In this document: positions 26,403-35,060 of the stretch, in pieces | Numbering within the stretch: the stretch's first letter is position 1 | Layout of the letters: each line of letters starts with the position of its first letter | Source of the DNA: Acidovorax kalamii | Lineage (GTDB): Bacteria; Pseudomonadota; Gammaproteobacteria; Burkholderiales; Burkholderiaceae_C | DNA: 64,000 bases | Direction of reading: 5' to 3' | Assembly: GCF_002245625.1 (NCBI RefSeq) | Contig: NZ_NOIG01000012.1 | Span: forward strand, 186,001 to 250,000 | The notes under the pieces: generated by a model | Database searches by the model: none | What the model was told of the DNA's origin: nothing | Seen by the model: the letters and a program-made list of their open reading frames with translations, nothing else | Position numbers and translations under genes: made by a program

Positions 26403-27131
26403 ATGACCATTGACACCACCCTTCGCCGCAAGCCCCGCACCCTGGCCCTGGAGCTGGTGGAGTCCCTCGGAGACCGCATCCGGGACGGCCGCCTGGCACT
26501 GGGCGACAAGCTGCCCACGGAGGCGGCCATCATGGCCGAGTTCAGCGTCAGCCGCACCGTGGTGCGCGAGGCGATTTCCAAGCTGCAGGCCTCGGGCCTG
26601 GTGGAAACGCGGCACGGCATCGGCACCTTTGTGCTGGGGCTGGGCCAGGCGCCCGGCTTCAAGATCACGCCCGACCAGTTCAGCACCCTGCGCGATGTGA
26701 TTGCCGTACTGGAGCTGCGCATTGGAGTGGAAACTGAAGCCGCCGCGCTGGCCGCGCAACGCCGCACCGAGGCCAACCTGAAAGCCATGCGCGAAGCGCT
26801 GGACGCCGTGGCCGCTGCCGTGGACGCGGGGCGCGACGCCGTGGCCTCGGACTTCCAGTTCCACCTGGAGATTGCCCGCGCCACGCAGAACAGCCACTTC
26901 GCCGAGCTGATGGGCACACTGGGCAGCATGATCATCCCGCGCGCCCGGCTGGCGGCCATGGACTCGGCCAATGACGAACGCCGGCAGTACTTGCGGCGCG
27001 TCAATGGCGAACACGAAAGCATCTACGACGCCATCGTGGGCCAGGACCCGGACGCCGCCCGCGCCGCCATGCGCACCCACCTGGCCAACAGCCGCGAGCG
27101 TCGGCGCCGTGCACAAGCAGAAGCCAGCTGA
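26403..27131 (+). CDS. FadR-subfamily GntR transcriptional regulator
   Basis: A 242-residue regulator. The winged helix at about 15-80 carries Leu-Pro-Thr-Glu-Ala-Ala-Ile-Met-Ala-Glu-Phe and Ser-Arg-Thr-Val-Val-Arg-Glu-Ala-Ile; the C-terminal FCD effector domain has Leu-Glu-Leu-Arg, Asp-Phe-Gln-Phe-His and Glu-His-Glu-Ser-Ile metal/ligand motifs. It is divergent from the udh operon and upstream of the aldehyde dehydrogenase, with similar palindromes on both sides. It is probably the cluster's local repressor, released by a uronate or aldarate. The ATG at 26403 is preferred to an open extension of 15 codons. Confidence 0.92.
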   Translation: MTIDTTLRRKPRTLALELVESLGDRIRDGRLALGDKLPTEAAIMAEFSVSRTVVREAISKLQASGLVETRHGIGTFVLGLGQAPGFKITPDQFSTLRDVIAVLELRIGVETEAAALAAQRRTEANLKAMREALDAVAAAVDAGRDAVASDFQFHLEIARATQNSHFAELMGTLGSMIIPRARLAAMDSANDERRQYLRRVNGEHESIYDAIVGQDPDAARAAMRTHLANSRERRRRAQAEAS

Positions 27132-27166
27132 GCATGAACGGCCCGCACCGGCAGCTCCCCCCCGGA

Positions 27167-27211
27167 TGCCACCAACACCCGCCCTGTACTGCTCGACGGG
27201 TGTTGGTGGCA
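27167..27211. terminator. Perfect 15-bp stem-loop after the GntR gene
   Basis: TGCCACCAACACCCG (27167-27181) pairs perfectly with CGGGTGTTGGTGGCA (27197-27211) around a 15-base loop, 35 bases past the regulator stop. There is no T-run, so it may be a factor-assisted terminator, an mRNA-stabilising hairpin or a protein site. Confidence 0.5.
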
Positions 27212-27255
27212 GTGGTCCCATGAGTAGTTACCCGCAAGCGCCCTCTATCGTTTAT

Positions 27256-27275
27256 GTTGTACGATGACATACAAC
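27256..27275. promoter_or_regulatory. Probable GntR/FadR-type operator upstream of aldehyde dehydrogenase
   Basis: GTTGTACGATGACATACAAC is an interrupted palindrome (GTTGTA/TACAAC). Its reverse complement shares GTCATC and CGTACAAC with the site before udh. It lies about 150 bases upstream of the aldehyde dehydrogenase start. Confidence 0.6.
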
Positions 27276-27421
27276 AAAATTGCTCGTGAGCCGCGTGCGC
27301 AGCCCCCAGGTGCTGACGGGGATTGCGAGCACCGTGACACCCCACCCTGCGCGCCGGGTGCGCCTTGGCGCGCTACGGGCTTTGTTCTGATTCCATCAAC
27401 CCACCACACACCACCACAGCC

Positions 27422-28861
27422 ATGCATGCAAACCTGATTGGCGGCGCCTGGACCGACGGCGTCCGCACCTACCAGAACACCAACCCCTCCGACACGCGCG
27501 ACGTGATCGGCGACTACGCCGTGGCCAGCCGCGAGCAGGCACTCGATGCCGTGGCCGCCGCACACGCGGCTTTCCCAGCATGGAGCCTGTCCACCCCACA
27601 GCAGCGTTTTGACATCCTCGATGCTGTGGGCAACGAGATCATCGCCCGCAAGGCCGAGCTGGGCGACCTGCTGGCCCGCGAAGAGGGCAAGACCCTGCCC
27701 GAAGCGATTGGCGAAGTGGGCCGCGCCGCCGCCATCTTCAAGTTCTTTGCTGGCGAGGCGCTGCGCCCCGGTGGCGAGATGATCCCGTCCGTGCGCCCTG
27801 GCGTGGGCATCGAGATCACACGCGAGCCGCTGGGCGTGATCGGCATCATCACGCCGTGGAACTTCCCCATCGCCATCCCGGCCTGGAAGATCGCGCCCGC
27901 ATTGGCCTACGGCAACACCGTGGTGTTCAAGCCCGCCGAGGTGGTGCCGGGCTCTGCCTGGGCGCTGGCCGACATCCTGCACCGTGCGGGCCTGCCCGCT
28001 GGTGTGTTCAACTTGGTGATGGGCCGGGGTTCGGACGTGGGCGCCGTGCTGCTCGAAGACGAGCGCATTGCGGGCGTGAGCTTTACCGGCTCCGTCGGCA
28101 CCGGTCAGCGCGTGGCAGCGGCCTGCGTGCCACGTGGCGCCAAGGTGCAGCTGGAGATGGGCGGCAAGAACCCGTTTGTGGTGCTGGACGACGCGGACCT
28201 GAACGTGGCCGTGGGCGCGGCCATCAACAGCGGCTTTTTCTCCACCGGCCAGCGCTGCACCGCCAGCAGTCGCGTGATCGTGACCGAGGGCATCCACGAC
28301 CGCTTCGTGGCCGCCATGGTCGAGAAGATGAAGACCCTGAAGGTGGACGACGCCCGCAAGGCCGGCACCGACATCGGCCCCGTGGTGGACGACCGCCAAC
28401 TCGCACAAGACCTGGAATACATAGCCATCGGCCAGCAGGAAGGCGCCAAGCTCACCTATGGCGGCGAAGCCCTGGAGAAGAACGCCGACGGCGCGCCCGG
28501 CTACTACCTGCGCCCCGCCCTGTTCACCGAAACCACGCCTGGCATGCGCATCAACCGCGAAGAAATCTTCGGCCCCGTGGTGAGCGTGTTGCGCGCCAAG
28601 AACTACGAAGAGGCGCTGGCCCTGGCCAACGACACGCCGTTTGGCCTGGCCAGCGGCATCGCCACCACCAGCCTCAAGCACGCCACGCACTTCAAGCGCC
28701 ACGCGCAAGCCGGCATGGTGATGGTGAACCTGCCCACGGCGGGCGTGGACTACCACGTGCCCTTTGGCGGCCGCAGGGGCAGCAGCTACGGCCCGCGCGA
28801 GCAGGGGCGTTACGCGGCGGAGTTCTACACCACGGTGAAGACCGCGTACACGCAAGCGTGA
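27422..28861 (+). CDS. Aldehyde dehydrogenase, probably 2,5-dioxovalerate dehydrogenase
   Basis: A 479-residue NAD(P)-dependent aldehyde dehydrogenase. Asn of Pro-Trp-Asn-Phe-Pro, the general base Glu in Leu-Glu-Met-Gly-Gly-Lys-Asn, and the catalytic Cys in Gly-Gln-Arg-Cys-Thr-Ala are all intact. The start ATG at 27422 gives the family's usual N-terminus. Linked uronate genes and a shared operator suggest it oxidises alpha-ketoglutarate semialdehyde to 2-oxoglutarate, the last step of oxidative aldarate breakdown. The preceding enzyme, 5-dehydro-4-deoxyglucarate dehydratase, is not in this window. Confidence 0.9.
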   Translation: MHANLIGGAWTDGVRTYQNTNPSDTRDVIGDYAVASREQALDAVAAAHAAFPAWSLSTPQQRFDILDAVGNEIIARKAELGDLLAREEGKTLPEAIGEVGRAAAIFKFFAGEALRPGGEMIPSVRPGVGIEITREPLGVIGIITPWNFPIAIPAWKIAPALAYGNTVVFKPAEVVPGSAWALADILHRAGLPAGVFNLVMGRGSDVGAVLLEDERIAGVSFTGSVGTGQRVAAACVPRGAKVQLEMGGKNPFVVLDDADLNVAVGAAINSGFFSTGQRCTASSRVIVTEGIHDRFVAAMVEKMKTLKVDDARKAGTDIGPVVDDRQLAQDLEYIAIGQQEGAKLTYGGEALEKNADGAPGYYLRPALFTETTPGMRINREEIFGPVVSVLRAKNYEEALALANDTPFGLASGIATTSLKHATHFKRHAQAGMVMVNLPTAGVDYHVPFGGRRGSSYGPREQGRYAAEFYTTVKTAYTQA

Positions 28862-28916
28862 AGCTGCCAGCCCGCAACCCACGGACAGGCGGCACAGTGG
28901 GTTGCTGAAAATATGA

Positions 28917-28978
28917 GGGAAAACAGGCCCTACCGCGCTAGCACATCGCGTCATTAGCTATATATTTGATAGCAAACA
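28917..28978. repeat. Interspersed repeat, copy 3
   Basis: Contains AAAACAGGCCCTACCGCGCT followed by an AGCTATATATTTGATAGC hairpin. It lies 56 bases after the aldehyde dehydrogenase stop. Confidence 0.65.
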
Positions 28979-29072
28979 AAGCGCACTGGAACTATCTCCT
29001 GCTGGAGGGATAGTCCCTCCCCCATGCCCGCCTCAGTGCGGGACTGGATCCCCTCCGCTATCATCGCGCCCC

Positions 29073-29432
29073 ATGTCCGCCTCCCGACGAACCTTTGCTG
29101 CGCTGCGCCTGTGGGTGCTGGCATGGTTTATGGCGTCGATGGGGGTGGCGATTGCGTCGCCGCTGGTGCACCCGCAATCTTTTGAAGTGATCTGCTCGGG
29201 CACGGGAGCCATCAAGCTGCTGGTGCAGACCGACGATGGCACGGTGGAGATGGGCGCCATGGGCATGGACTGCCCCTTGTGCTCCACCCCCAGCGCCCCG
29301 CCGCCCACACCGGTGGCCGCAGTGCTGCCACCCCATCCCCTGGCCCACGCGCTGCAGCCCGTCGAGGCCGCCCGCATCGCGGCCGCCACGGCCGCTCCAC
29401 TGCCCGCACGCGGGCCGCCATCCCGCTCTTGA
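29073..29432 (+). CDS. DUF2946 family protein
   Basis: A 119-residue protein with an N-terminal hydrophobic signal or anchor (about 8-30) and a Met-Asp-Cys-Pro-Leu-Cys motif at about 64-69, the pattern of DUF2946 proteins. These small exported proteins are commonly encoded beside TonB receptors and PepSY proteins and are suspected of metal, often copper or iron, handling. Here it precedes exactly such a pair in the same orientation. The C-terminal third is Pro/Ala-rich and likely unstructured. Confidence 0.8.
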   Translation: MSASRRTFAALRLWVLAWFMASMGVAIASPLVHPQSFEVICSGTGAIKLLVQTDDGTVEMGAMGMDCPLCSTPSAPPPTPVAAVLPPHPLAHALQPVEAARIAAATAAPLPARGPPSRS

Positions 29433-29572
29433 TCTGAAGCCTGTTCGCAGCCCCGAAACCTGGTGGGCGGGCGCTGCGTGTTCCCTTTTTCCGTGGTTTT
29501 CCAGACGGCGTTGCCCTGCGTGTTCTCCACGCGGGCCTGGCGGCGCTGTCGCTTCAAGACAAGAGCGTTTTC

Positions 29573-31786
29573 ATGTCCCGTTTCTCCTCTGCCTCGCGCA
29601 GCGCTGCGGCTTTCCCGCGCCTGCCTCTTTCTCCTCTCTGCATCGGTGTACTCGCCACCTGCGCGCTGGCCTCGGTGCCAGCCCATGCACAGACCCCCAC
29701 CGCGCCCACGCTCAAGCCCGTGGATGTGGTGGACTCCGCCGCATCGCCCAATGGCAAGCTCAGCCTGGACACGCCCGTGGACACCGGCAGCCGCCTGGGC
29801 CTGACAGCACGCGAGAACCCCGCCTCTGTCTCCGTGGTGGACCGCGCCACCATCGACGCACGCGGCGCACAGGACACGCAGGAGATCCTGCGCGCCGTAC
29901 CGGGCGTGGTGGCGCACAACGCGCCGGGCTCGATGGCCGCCCACTACCGGGGCTTCACCAGCAACTCGGTGGCGCAGCTCTACAACGGCATCAATCCGCA
30001 GTACGGCAGCGCCACGCGCGCGGTCGATAGCTGGATCTACGACCGCGTCGAGGCCATCGGCGGTGCGTCGAGTTTTCTGTACGGCTCGGGCGGCGTGGGC
30101 GGCTCCATCAACTACATCACCAAGACTGCCGAGCGCAGCGACTTTGCCGAAGCGCAGCTGCGCCTGGGCTCCTACGACATGAAGGAAGTGTCCGTGGGCC
30201 TGAACCGCCGCATCGCAGGCGGCGACGGCACTGCAGGCCCGGCCCACTACGCGCGCATCGACCTCAACCACCGCAACGCTGGCAGTTGGACCGAGGGCAC
30301 GAAAACACAGTCCACGCAGCTCGCCACGTCGCTGCTGTCGGACCTGGGCGGTGGCATCAGCCACACGCTGGCCTACGAATACCAGAAGGACCATGTGGAC
30401 CGGCCCTACTGGGGCACGCCGGTGCTGAACCCCGCCGTGGGCGCGCTGCATATCGACCCGGCCACGCGCTTCAAGAACTACAACAGCGCCGACGGCATGT
30501 ACGAGCACCGCGTGCAGTGGCTGCGCTCGGTGGCGCAATGGCGCGTGTCCGATGCGCTGCAGCTCAAGAACACGTTCTACGTGTACGACGCGCTGCGCGA
30601 CTACCGCAATGTCGAGATCTACACCTTCAACGCGAGCAACACCGCTATCACCCGCACGGCGCCCTATCTGCAACGCCACGACCAGACGCTGGTGGGCAAC
30701 CGGCTGGAGGGCACCTACCAAGGCCAGCTCGCAGGCAGAAAGAGCGACTGGGCTTTTGGCCTCGATGTGAGCGTGAACAAGCAGACGCGTTTCCCGTTCG
30801 GCCCCTCGGTCACGGTGAGCACGGTCAACCCCTACCACTTTTCCACCGAGAACTTCTTCGACATTCCCGGCATGTCGCCAGCGCTCAACCCCGATAAGGA
30901 CAACAAGATCACCAACACCGCGCTGTACCTGGAAAACCGCACCCTGGTGGCCTCCGGCGTAAACCTCATCGCCGCGCTGCGGCACGAGCGCATCGAGCTG
31001 GACCTGGTGAACCGCCGCGCCGTCACAGCCACCGCGCCCGCCACGTTCAGCCGCAGCTACAGCCCCACCACGGGCCGCCTGGGCGTGGTGTGGGACATTG
31101 CGCCCGGCGCCAACCTGTATGCGCAGGCGTCCAATGCGGCCGACCCGCCATCGGGCTCGCTGGCTTCAGCCTCGTTTGCCGACGTGCGCAACAACAGCGA
31201 GCTGACCACGGGCCGCCAGGTCGAGGTAGGCAGCAAGTTTGACTTCTGGGACGGCAAGGGCAGCGCCACGGTGGCGGCCTTTGACATCCGCCGCAAGAAC
31301 ATCGCATCGCAAGATACGTCCAACCCCAACCTCACGGTGCTGGTGGGCGAACAGTCGTCCAAGGGCATCGAGCTGTCGGCCGGCATCCGCCCCACGGCGC
31401 AGTGGCAGCTGCAGGGCAACCTGTCGCTGATCCGTGCGCGGTATGAAAACTTTGTGCAGGGCGGCGTTTCGCGCGCAGGCAATGTGCCGCAGCTGGTGCC
31501 GCAGCAAGTGGCCAACCTGTGGGCGTCGTATGCGATCACGCCGACCGTCACTGCCAGCGCGGGTGTGCGCCATGTGGGCAAGGTGTATGGCAATGCGGCC
31601 AACACCAAGTTCTGGCCGTCGTACACGCTGCTCGACCTGGGGCTTGCGTGGAAGGTCAACAAGACCACCACCCTGACGGGCCGCGTGCGCAACGCCACCG
31701 ACCGCATCTACGCGGCCGAGACGCGCGACCAGGTCTACCTGGGCGCACCACGCACGCTGGACGTGACGCTGCACACCGCGTTCTGA
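29573..31786 (+). CDS. TonB-dependent siderophore receptor
   Basis: A 737-residue outer-membrane receptor with a signal peptide of about 39 residues (ending Ala-His-Ala-Gln), a plug domain (Ala-Ser-Val-Ser-Val-Val-Asp, then Glu-Ile-Leu-Arg-Ala-Val-Pro-Gly-Val, then Ser-Phe-Leu-Tyr-Gly-Ser-Gly-Gly-Val-Gly-Gly) and a beta barrel ending Leu-His-Thr-Ala-Phe. The TonB-box region lies around residues 47-52. It is followed after 27 bases by a PepSY membrane protein that may reduce or help release the metal. I see no clear Fur box directly before it. Confidence 0.92.
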   Translation: MSRFSSASRSAAAFPRLPLSPLCIGVLATCALASVPAHAQTPTAPTLKPVDVVDSAASPNGKLSLDTPVDTGSRLGLTARENPASVSVVDRATIDARGAQDTQEILRAVPGVVAHNAPGSMAAHYRGFTSNSVAQLYNGINPQYGSATRAVDSWIYDRVEAIGGASSFLYGSGGVGGSINYITKTAERSDFAEAQLRLGSYDMKEVSVGLNRRIAGGDGTAGPAHYARIDLNHRNAGSWTEGTKTQSTQLATSLLSDLGGGISHTLAYEYQKDHVDRPYWGTPVLNPAVGALHIDPATRFKNYNSADGMYEHRVQWLRSVAQWRVSDALQLKNTFYVYDALRDYRNVEIYTFNASNTAITRTAPYLQRHDQTLVGNRLEGTYQGQLAGRKSDWAFGLDVSVNKQTRFPFGPSVTVSTVNPYHFSTENFFDIPGMSPALNPDKDNKITNTALYLENRTLVASGVNLIAALRHERIELDLVNRRAVTATAPATFSRSYSPTTGRLGVVWDIAPGANLYAQASNAADPPSGSLASASFADVRNNSELTTGRQVEVGSKFDFWDGKGSATVAAFDIRRKNIASQDTSNPNLTVLVGEQSSKGIELSAGIRPTAQWQLQGNLSLIRARYENFVQGGVSRAGNVPQLVPQQVANLWASYAITPTVTASAGVRHVGKVYGNAANTKFWPSYTLLDLGLAWKVNKTTTLTGRVRNATDRIYAAETRDQVYLGAPRTLDVTLHTAF

Positions 31787-31813
31787 TCGACCACCGGCCG
31801 GAGCTTGTTGCCA

Positions 31814-33355
31814 ATGACACACGCCAAACGCTGGCTGTACCTCGTCCACCGCTGGCTGGGCGTGCTGCTGTGCGCCTTCTTCGCCATGTGGTTCCTCTCA
31901 GGCGTGGTGATGATGTACGTGGGCTACCCCAAGCTCACGCAGGCCGAGCGGCTGATGAACCTGCCGCCGCTGCTGAGCGCCACGCGGGGCCCCGAACGTC
32001 TGCTGGAACCCGCCGAGGCTCTGCAGCGCGCGGGCCTGGCAGGCCCGCTGCAGGACCTGCGGCTGGCCGTGGCCAGCGGCGGGCGTGCGGTGTACTTGGT
32101 GGTTCCCGCGGCCCCGACGGGAGACGCCGCACCCCGCCCGCGCCGGGCACCCGCACCTGCGGTCGTCGACGCCCTCACGGGCGAGCGGTTGCAGCATGTG
32201 GACGCCGCACACGCCATCGCCTCGGCCCAAGCCTTCGCGCAGCAACCCGATGCCACCATCGACTACCAGGGCACGATCGACGAAGACGCCTTCACCCACT
32301 CGCGCGCACTGGATGTGCACCGCCCGCTGCACCGCCTGCACCTGGGCGACAGCGCGGGCACCGTGGTCTATGTCTCCGGCACCACGGGCGAGGTGGTGCG
32401 CGATGCGCCGCTGCACGAGCGCGCCTGGAACTACGCGGGCGCCTGGATCCACTGGCTCTACCCCTTCCGGGGCAATGTCTTCAACGACTACTGGACGGAC
32501 ATCGTGAACTGGCTGTCCATCGCAGGCATCGTGCTCACCGTGACGGGCACGGTGGTAGGCGTGCTGCGCTGGCGCTTCAAGGGCCGGTACAAGACGGGCG
32601 CGCGCACGCCCTACCGGGGCTTCATGATGCGCTGGCACCACATGTTCGGGCTCGTGTTTGCGGTCATCACGTTCACGTGGATCTTCAGCGGCCTCATGTC
32701 CATGAACCCCTGGAAGATTTTCGACAGCGGTGCCGCCCCCCTGCGCCAGCAGGCCATGCACGGCGGCCCACTGGTGCTGCCTGCGGAAGCCGCCACCGTG
32801 CATGCGCTGCTCTCGGCCGGATCCCCCAACACCCGCGAACTGCGCTGGGTGCGCAACGCAGGCCACACGCTGGTGCTTGCACACAGCCCCACGGGCACAC
32901 CTGCGGTGCTGGACGCCACCACGGCCATGCCCCACACCTGGGCCCCAGGCGCTGTGGCCCAAGCCGCCACGCAGCTGCTGCCCCACGCCGTGGTGCGCAC
33001 CGACACCCTCACCACCTACGACCTGCACTACTACGACCGCGCCGCCCACACCATGACCGGCGGCGCCGAGAAGCCTTTGCCGGTGCTGCGCCTGGTATTT
33101 GACGACCCCCACGCCACCTGGGTCCATATCGAACCCCGCACCGGCACCGTGCTCGGCCGCACCGACAGCCACCGCCGCACCAGCCGCTGGCTGTTTGCCA
33201 TGCTGCACAGCTGGGACTGGCTGCCCCTGCTGGAGCGTCGCCCGCTGTGGGACATCGTTCTCATCGTGCTGAGCCTGGGCGGGGCGGTGATGAGCGTGAC
33301 GGGGGTCGTGATGGGGTGGCGCAGGCTGGGGGTGAAGCTGCGAGCCATAGCGTAG
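31814..33355 (+). CDS. PepSY-domain inner-membrane protein
   Basis: A 513-residue protein with four membrane helices (near 13-35, 235-260, 280-305 and 475-500) and periplasmic PepSY domains. His residues in Leu-Val-His-Arg-Trp-Leu-Gly and Arg-Trp-His-His-Met-Phe-Gly-Leu and in Leu-His-Ser-Trp-Asp-Trp may bind heme or metal. Family members (PiuB-like) sit behind siderophore receptors and are proposed ferric reductases. A TTG three codons earlier is an alternative start; the ATG at 31814 is preferred. Confidence 0.88.
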   Translation: MTHAKRWLYLVHRWLGVLLCAFFAMWFLSGVVMMYVGYPKLTQAERLMNLPPLLSATRGPERLLEPAEALQRAGLAGPLQDLRLAVASGGRAVYLVVPAAPTGDAAPRPRRAPAPAVVDALTGERLQHVDAAHAIASAQAFAQQPDATIDYQGTIDEDAFTHSRALDVHRPLHRLHLGDSAGTVVYVSGTTGEVVRDAPLHERAWNYAGAWIHWLYPFRGNVFNDYWTDIVNWLSIAGIVLTVTGTVVGVLRWRFKGRYKTGARTPYRGFMMRWHHMFGLVFAVITFTWIFSGLMSMNPWKIFDSGAAPLRQQAMHGGPLVLPAEAATVHALLSAGSPNTRELRWVRNAGHTLVLAHSPTGTPAVLDATTAMPHTWAPGAVAQAATQLLPHAVVRTDTLTTYDLHYYDRAAHTMTGGAEKPLPVLRLVFDDPHATWVHIEPRTGTVLGRTDSHRRTSRWLFAMLHSWDWLPLLERRPLWDIVLIVLSLGGAVMSVTGVVMGWRRLGVKLRAIA

Positions 33356-33758
33356 TAAACGCAAGCAAGTGCAAGCATTCGCCTCAGTTGCGAAAACGTA
33401 AAAAAGTGTGCCCCAAAAAAATCGCACAACGCACACCCAAAGTCGATGTCGCTGCTGCACCACTAGTCGATTTATGACCCAGCAGCCCCACAAATATCCC
33501 CTGAACGTTGTTGCAGTTCGAGACGAATTCAGGCATCAAACGACTCGCCGCTCCCTCCATCAGAGGAAGAATCTGCGGGCCCTCAAAGCAGCAGACTGGC
33601 TGTGTAGCAGCATCTGCCGAAAACATGGCGACGAAAGCCGAGACCCATGCACAAGGGGAATCGGCAGGTATCGCCTGGATCGCACTTTTTGGCTCTGCAA
33701 CCACCTGCTTGCACGGCACCTTTCAAACCTTAACTCGTTGCCCAACCCAATACTCCGA
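33356..33758. other. 403-bp gap before the muramidase gene
   Basis: No recognised gene. The base composition drops relative to the flanks, and short frames on both strands lack family resemblance or ribosome-binding sites. It probably contains the promoter of the muramidase-immunity pair and perhaps scars of its acquisition. Confidence 0.4.
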
Positions 33759-34313
33759 ATGCCAGATTCAATTGACTACTCTTTTTTGAGCGACCTGGAG
33801 GGCGGCAGAGCCACCAAGGGTTATGTCCCAGCATCCGGCGTCAGCAAAAGCGGCGTCACGATAGCGACCGGTTTCGATCTGGGTCAACGATCAGAAAACG
33901 ATCTGAAAAAACTGGGGCTCAGCATCACCTTGATTGAAAAGCTGAAACCCTATCTCGAAGTCAAAAAAGAGGACGCTAAAAAACTCCTCGAAAAAACGCC
34001 TTTGACGATTACAGCGGCCGAGGCAGAGTCCATCGACAAGGCTGTGAAATCCGCGCACTTGGCGACGGTGACGCTGAAGTACGACACGGCCTCTAGTACT
34101 AAAAAATTTCTGGATCTGCCAGCGGAAGCACAAACAGTGATTGCGTCGGTTTCTTTCCAGTACGGGAAAAACCTGGATGCAGCCACACCCAAATTCTGGA
34201 CCGCCGTCACCAAACAGGATTGGGAAGAAGCAGCCAAGCTGCTCAGAAACTTCGGCGACGTGTATCCCACCCGCAGAAAGAAAGAAGCCACCTTACTGGA
34301 GAAAATAAAGTGA
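33759..34313 (+). CDS. Pesticin-type (T4-lysozyme-like) muramidase
   Basis: A 184-residue single-domain enzyme. Ser-Asp-Leu-Glu-Gly-Gly near residues 9-14 contains the probable catalytic Glu, followed by Gly-Tyr-Val-Pro, Ser-Gly-Val-Thr-Ile-Ala-Thr-Gly-Phe-Asp-Leu-Gly-Gln, and a late Ser-Phe-Gln-Tyr-Gly. These are hallmarks of the pesticin C-terminal domain, which cleaves peptidoglycan. There is no signal peptide, so delivery needs lysis or a secretion machine. The next gene overlaps by 4 bases (GTGA) and encodes an exported protein, as in effector-immunity pairs. The frame extends upstream, but the ATG at 33759 is where homology-like sequence starts. Confidence 0.85.
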   Translation: MPDSIDYSFLSDLEGGRATKGYVPASGVSKSGVTIATGFDLGQRSENDLKKLGLSITLIEKLKPYLEVKKEDAKKLLEKTPLTITAAEAESIDKAVKSAHLATVTLKYDTASSTKKFLDLPAEAQTVIASVSFQYGKNLDAATPKFWTAVTKQDWEEAAKLLRNFGDVYPTRRKKEATLLEKIK

Positions 34314-35023
34314 TCAAGACAATCCTGTTCACTGTAGTCGCTGTACTGATGTTCAGTGGCAGCGCGCTACATGCATCGGAAGGCACTGGAGAAAGCGCCC
34401 TCACTCAGGTTCGCACCACCAGCCCCGAACTGGCAACGGCACTGCAAGACCTCAAGACTGCGCTGCACACCCCCAAAACTCCGCTGATGTTTGACAACGG
34501 CGCCGCAGCGAGCAATTGCGCGGAGTATTCGAATCTGCTGACAGCCCATCCGCCGGAAGAATCCGTGCGGAATGCAGAAATCAGAGCCGAGTACCTGGTC
34601 TGCGATGCAATCCGTCTGATTTCCAACGAGCCGTTCCTAGCAAAGAGGCACACCTTGCCTGCCAACGCAGCCAAAGCGCTTCTGGAGCGCCTGGACCTGC
34701 GCTCTTTCCCGTCATCCCTGCGCAACCGCACTACTGACCGAAGCCATACGTTGAAGACGCTTCTGGTATCAGGCACGGTGAAAACGACCCAGAACAGCGT
34801 CGAAGTTGAAACTGACGAGCAGTTCTTCAGCTTGCAAATCGCTGCAGTGATCAGTCACCCGGCTTTGGCCGGGAACCTGAAAACCCGCCGAAGCGAATGG
34901 ATCGTCTGGGTGGGGGACGAGATGAAGGACGGCAACTACAAGTCCTACCGCACGTTGATTGTTCGCCCGCCGACACCATCCTCTCGCGGTCAGTACACGG
35001 GATCCATGTATCCAACTGAGTAA
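34310..35023 (+). CDS. Exported protein, probable immunity partner of the muramidase
   Basis: A 237-residue protein that starts with GTG overlapping the muramidase stop. Residues 1-23 form a clear signal peptide (hydrophobic Ile-Leu-Phe-Thr-Val-Val-Ala-Val-Leu, ending Ala-Leu-His-Ala). The mature part has two Cys (in Ser-Asn-Cys-Ala and Leu-Val-Cys-Asp) that could form a disulfide. I recognise no family. Periplasmic location, tight coupling and matching composition point to protection of the cell's own peptidoglycan against the muramidase. Inference from context, not from homology. Confidence 0.6.
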   Translation: MIKTILFTVVAVLMFSGSALHASEGTGESALTQVRTTSPELATALQDLKTALHTPKTPLMFDNGAAASNCAEYSNLLTAHPPEESVRNAEIRAEYLVCDAIRLISNEPFLAKRHTLPANAAKALLERLDLRSFPSSLRNRTTDRSHTLKTLLVSGTVKTTQNSVEVETDEQFFSLQIAAVISHPALAGNLKTRRSEWIVWVGDEMKDGNYKSYRTLIVRPPTPSSRGQYTGSMYPTE

Positions 35024-35060
35024 AGCCAAGGGCCAGTTCGAGTCCTTATACGATTGGGAC

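Noticed and set aside
29033-30985. 650-codon minus-strand frame over the siderophore receptor
   Set aside because: Antisense shadow; no family resemblance and no ribosome-binding site.
33384-33719. 111-codon minus-strand frame before the muramidase gene
   Set aside because: No family, no ribosome-binding site, and it points away from the pair; kept as unexplained gap.
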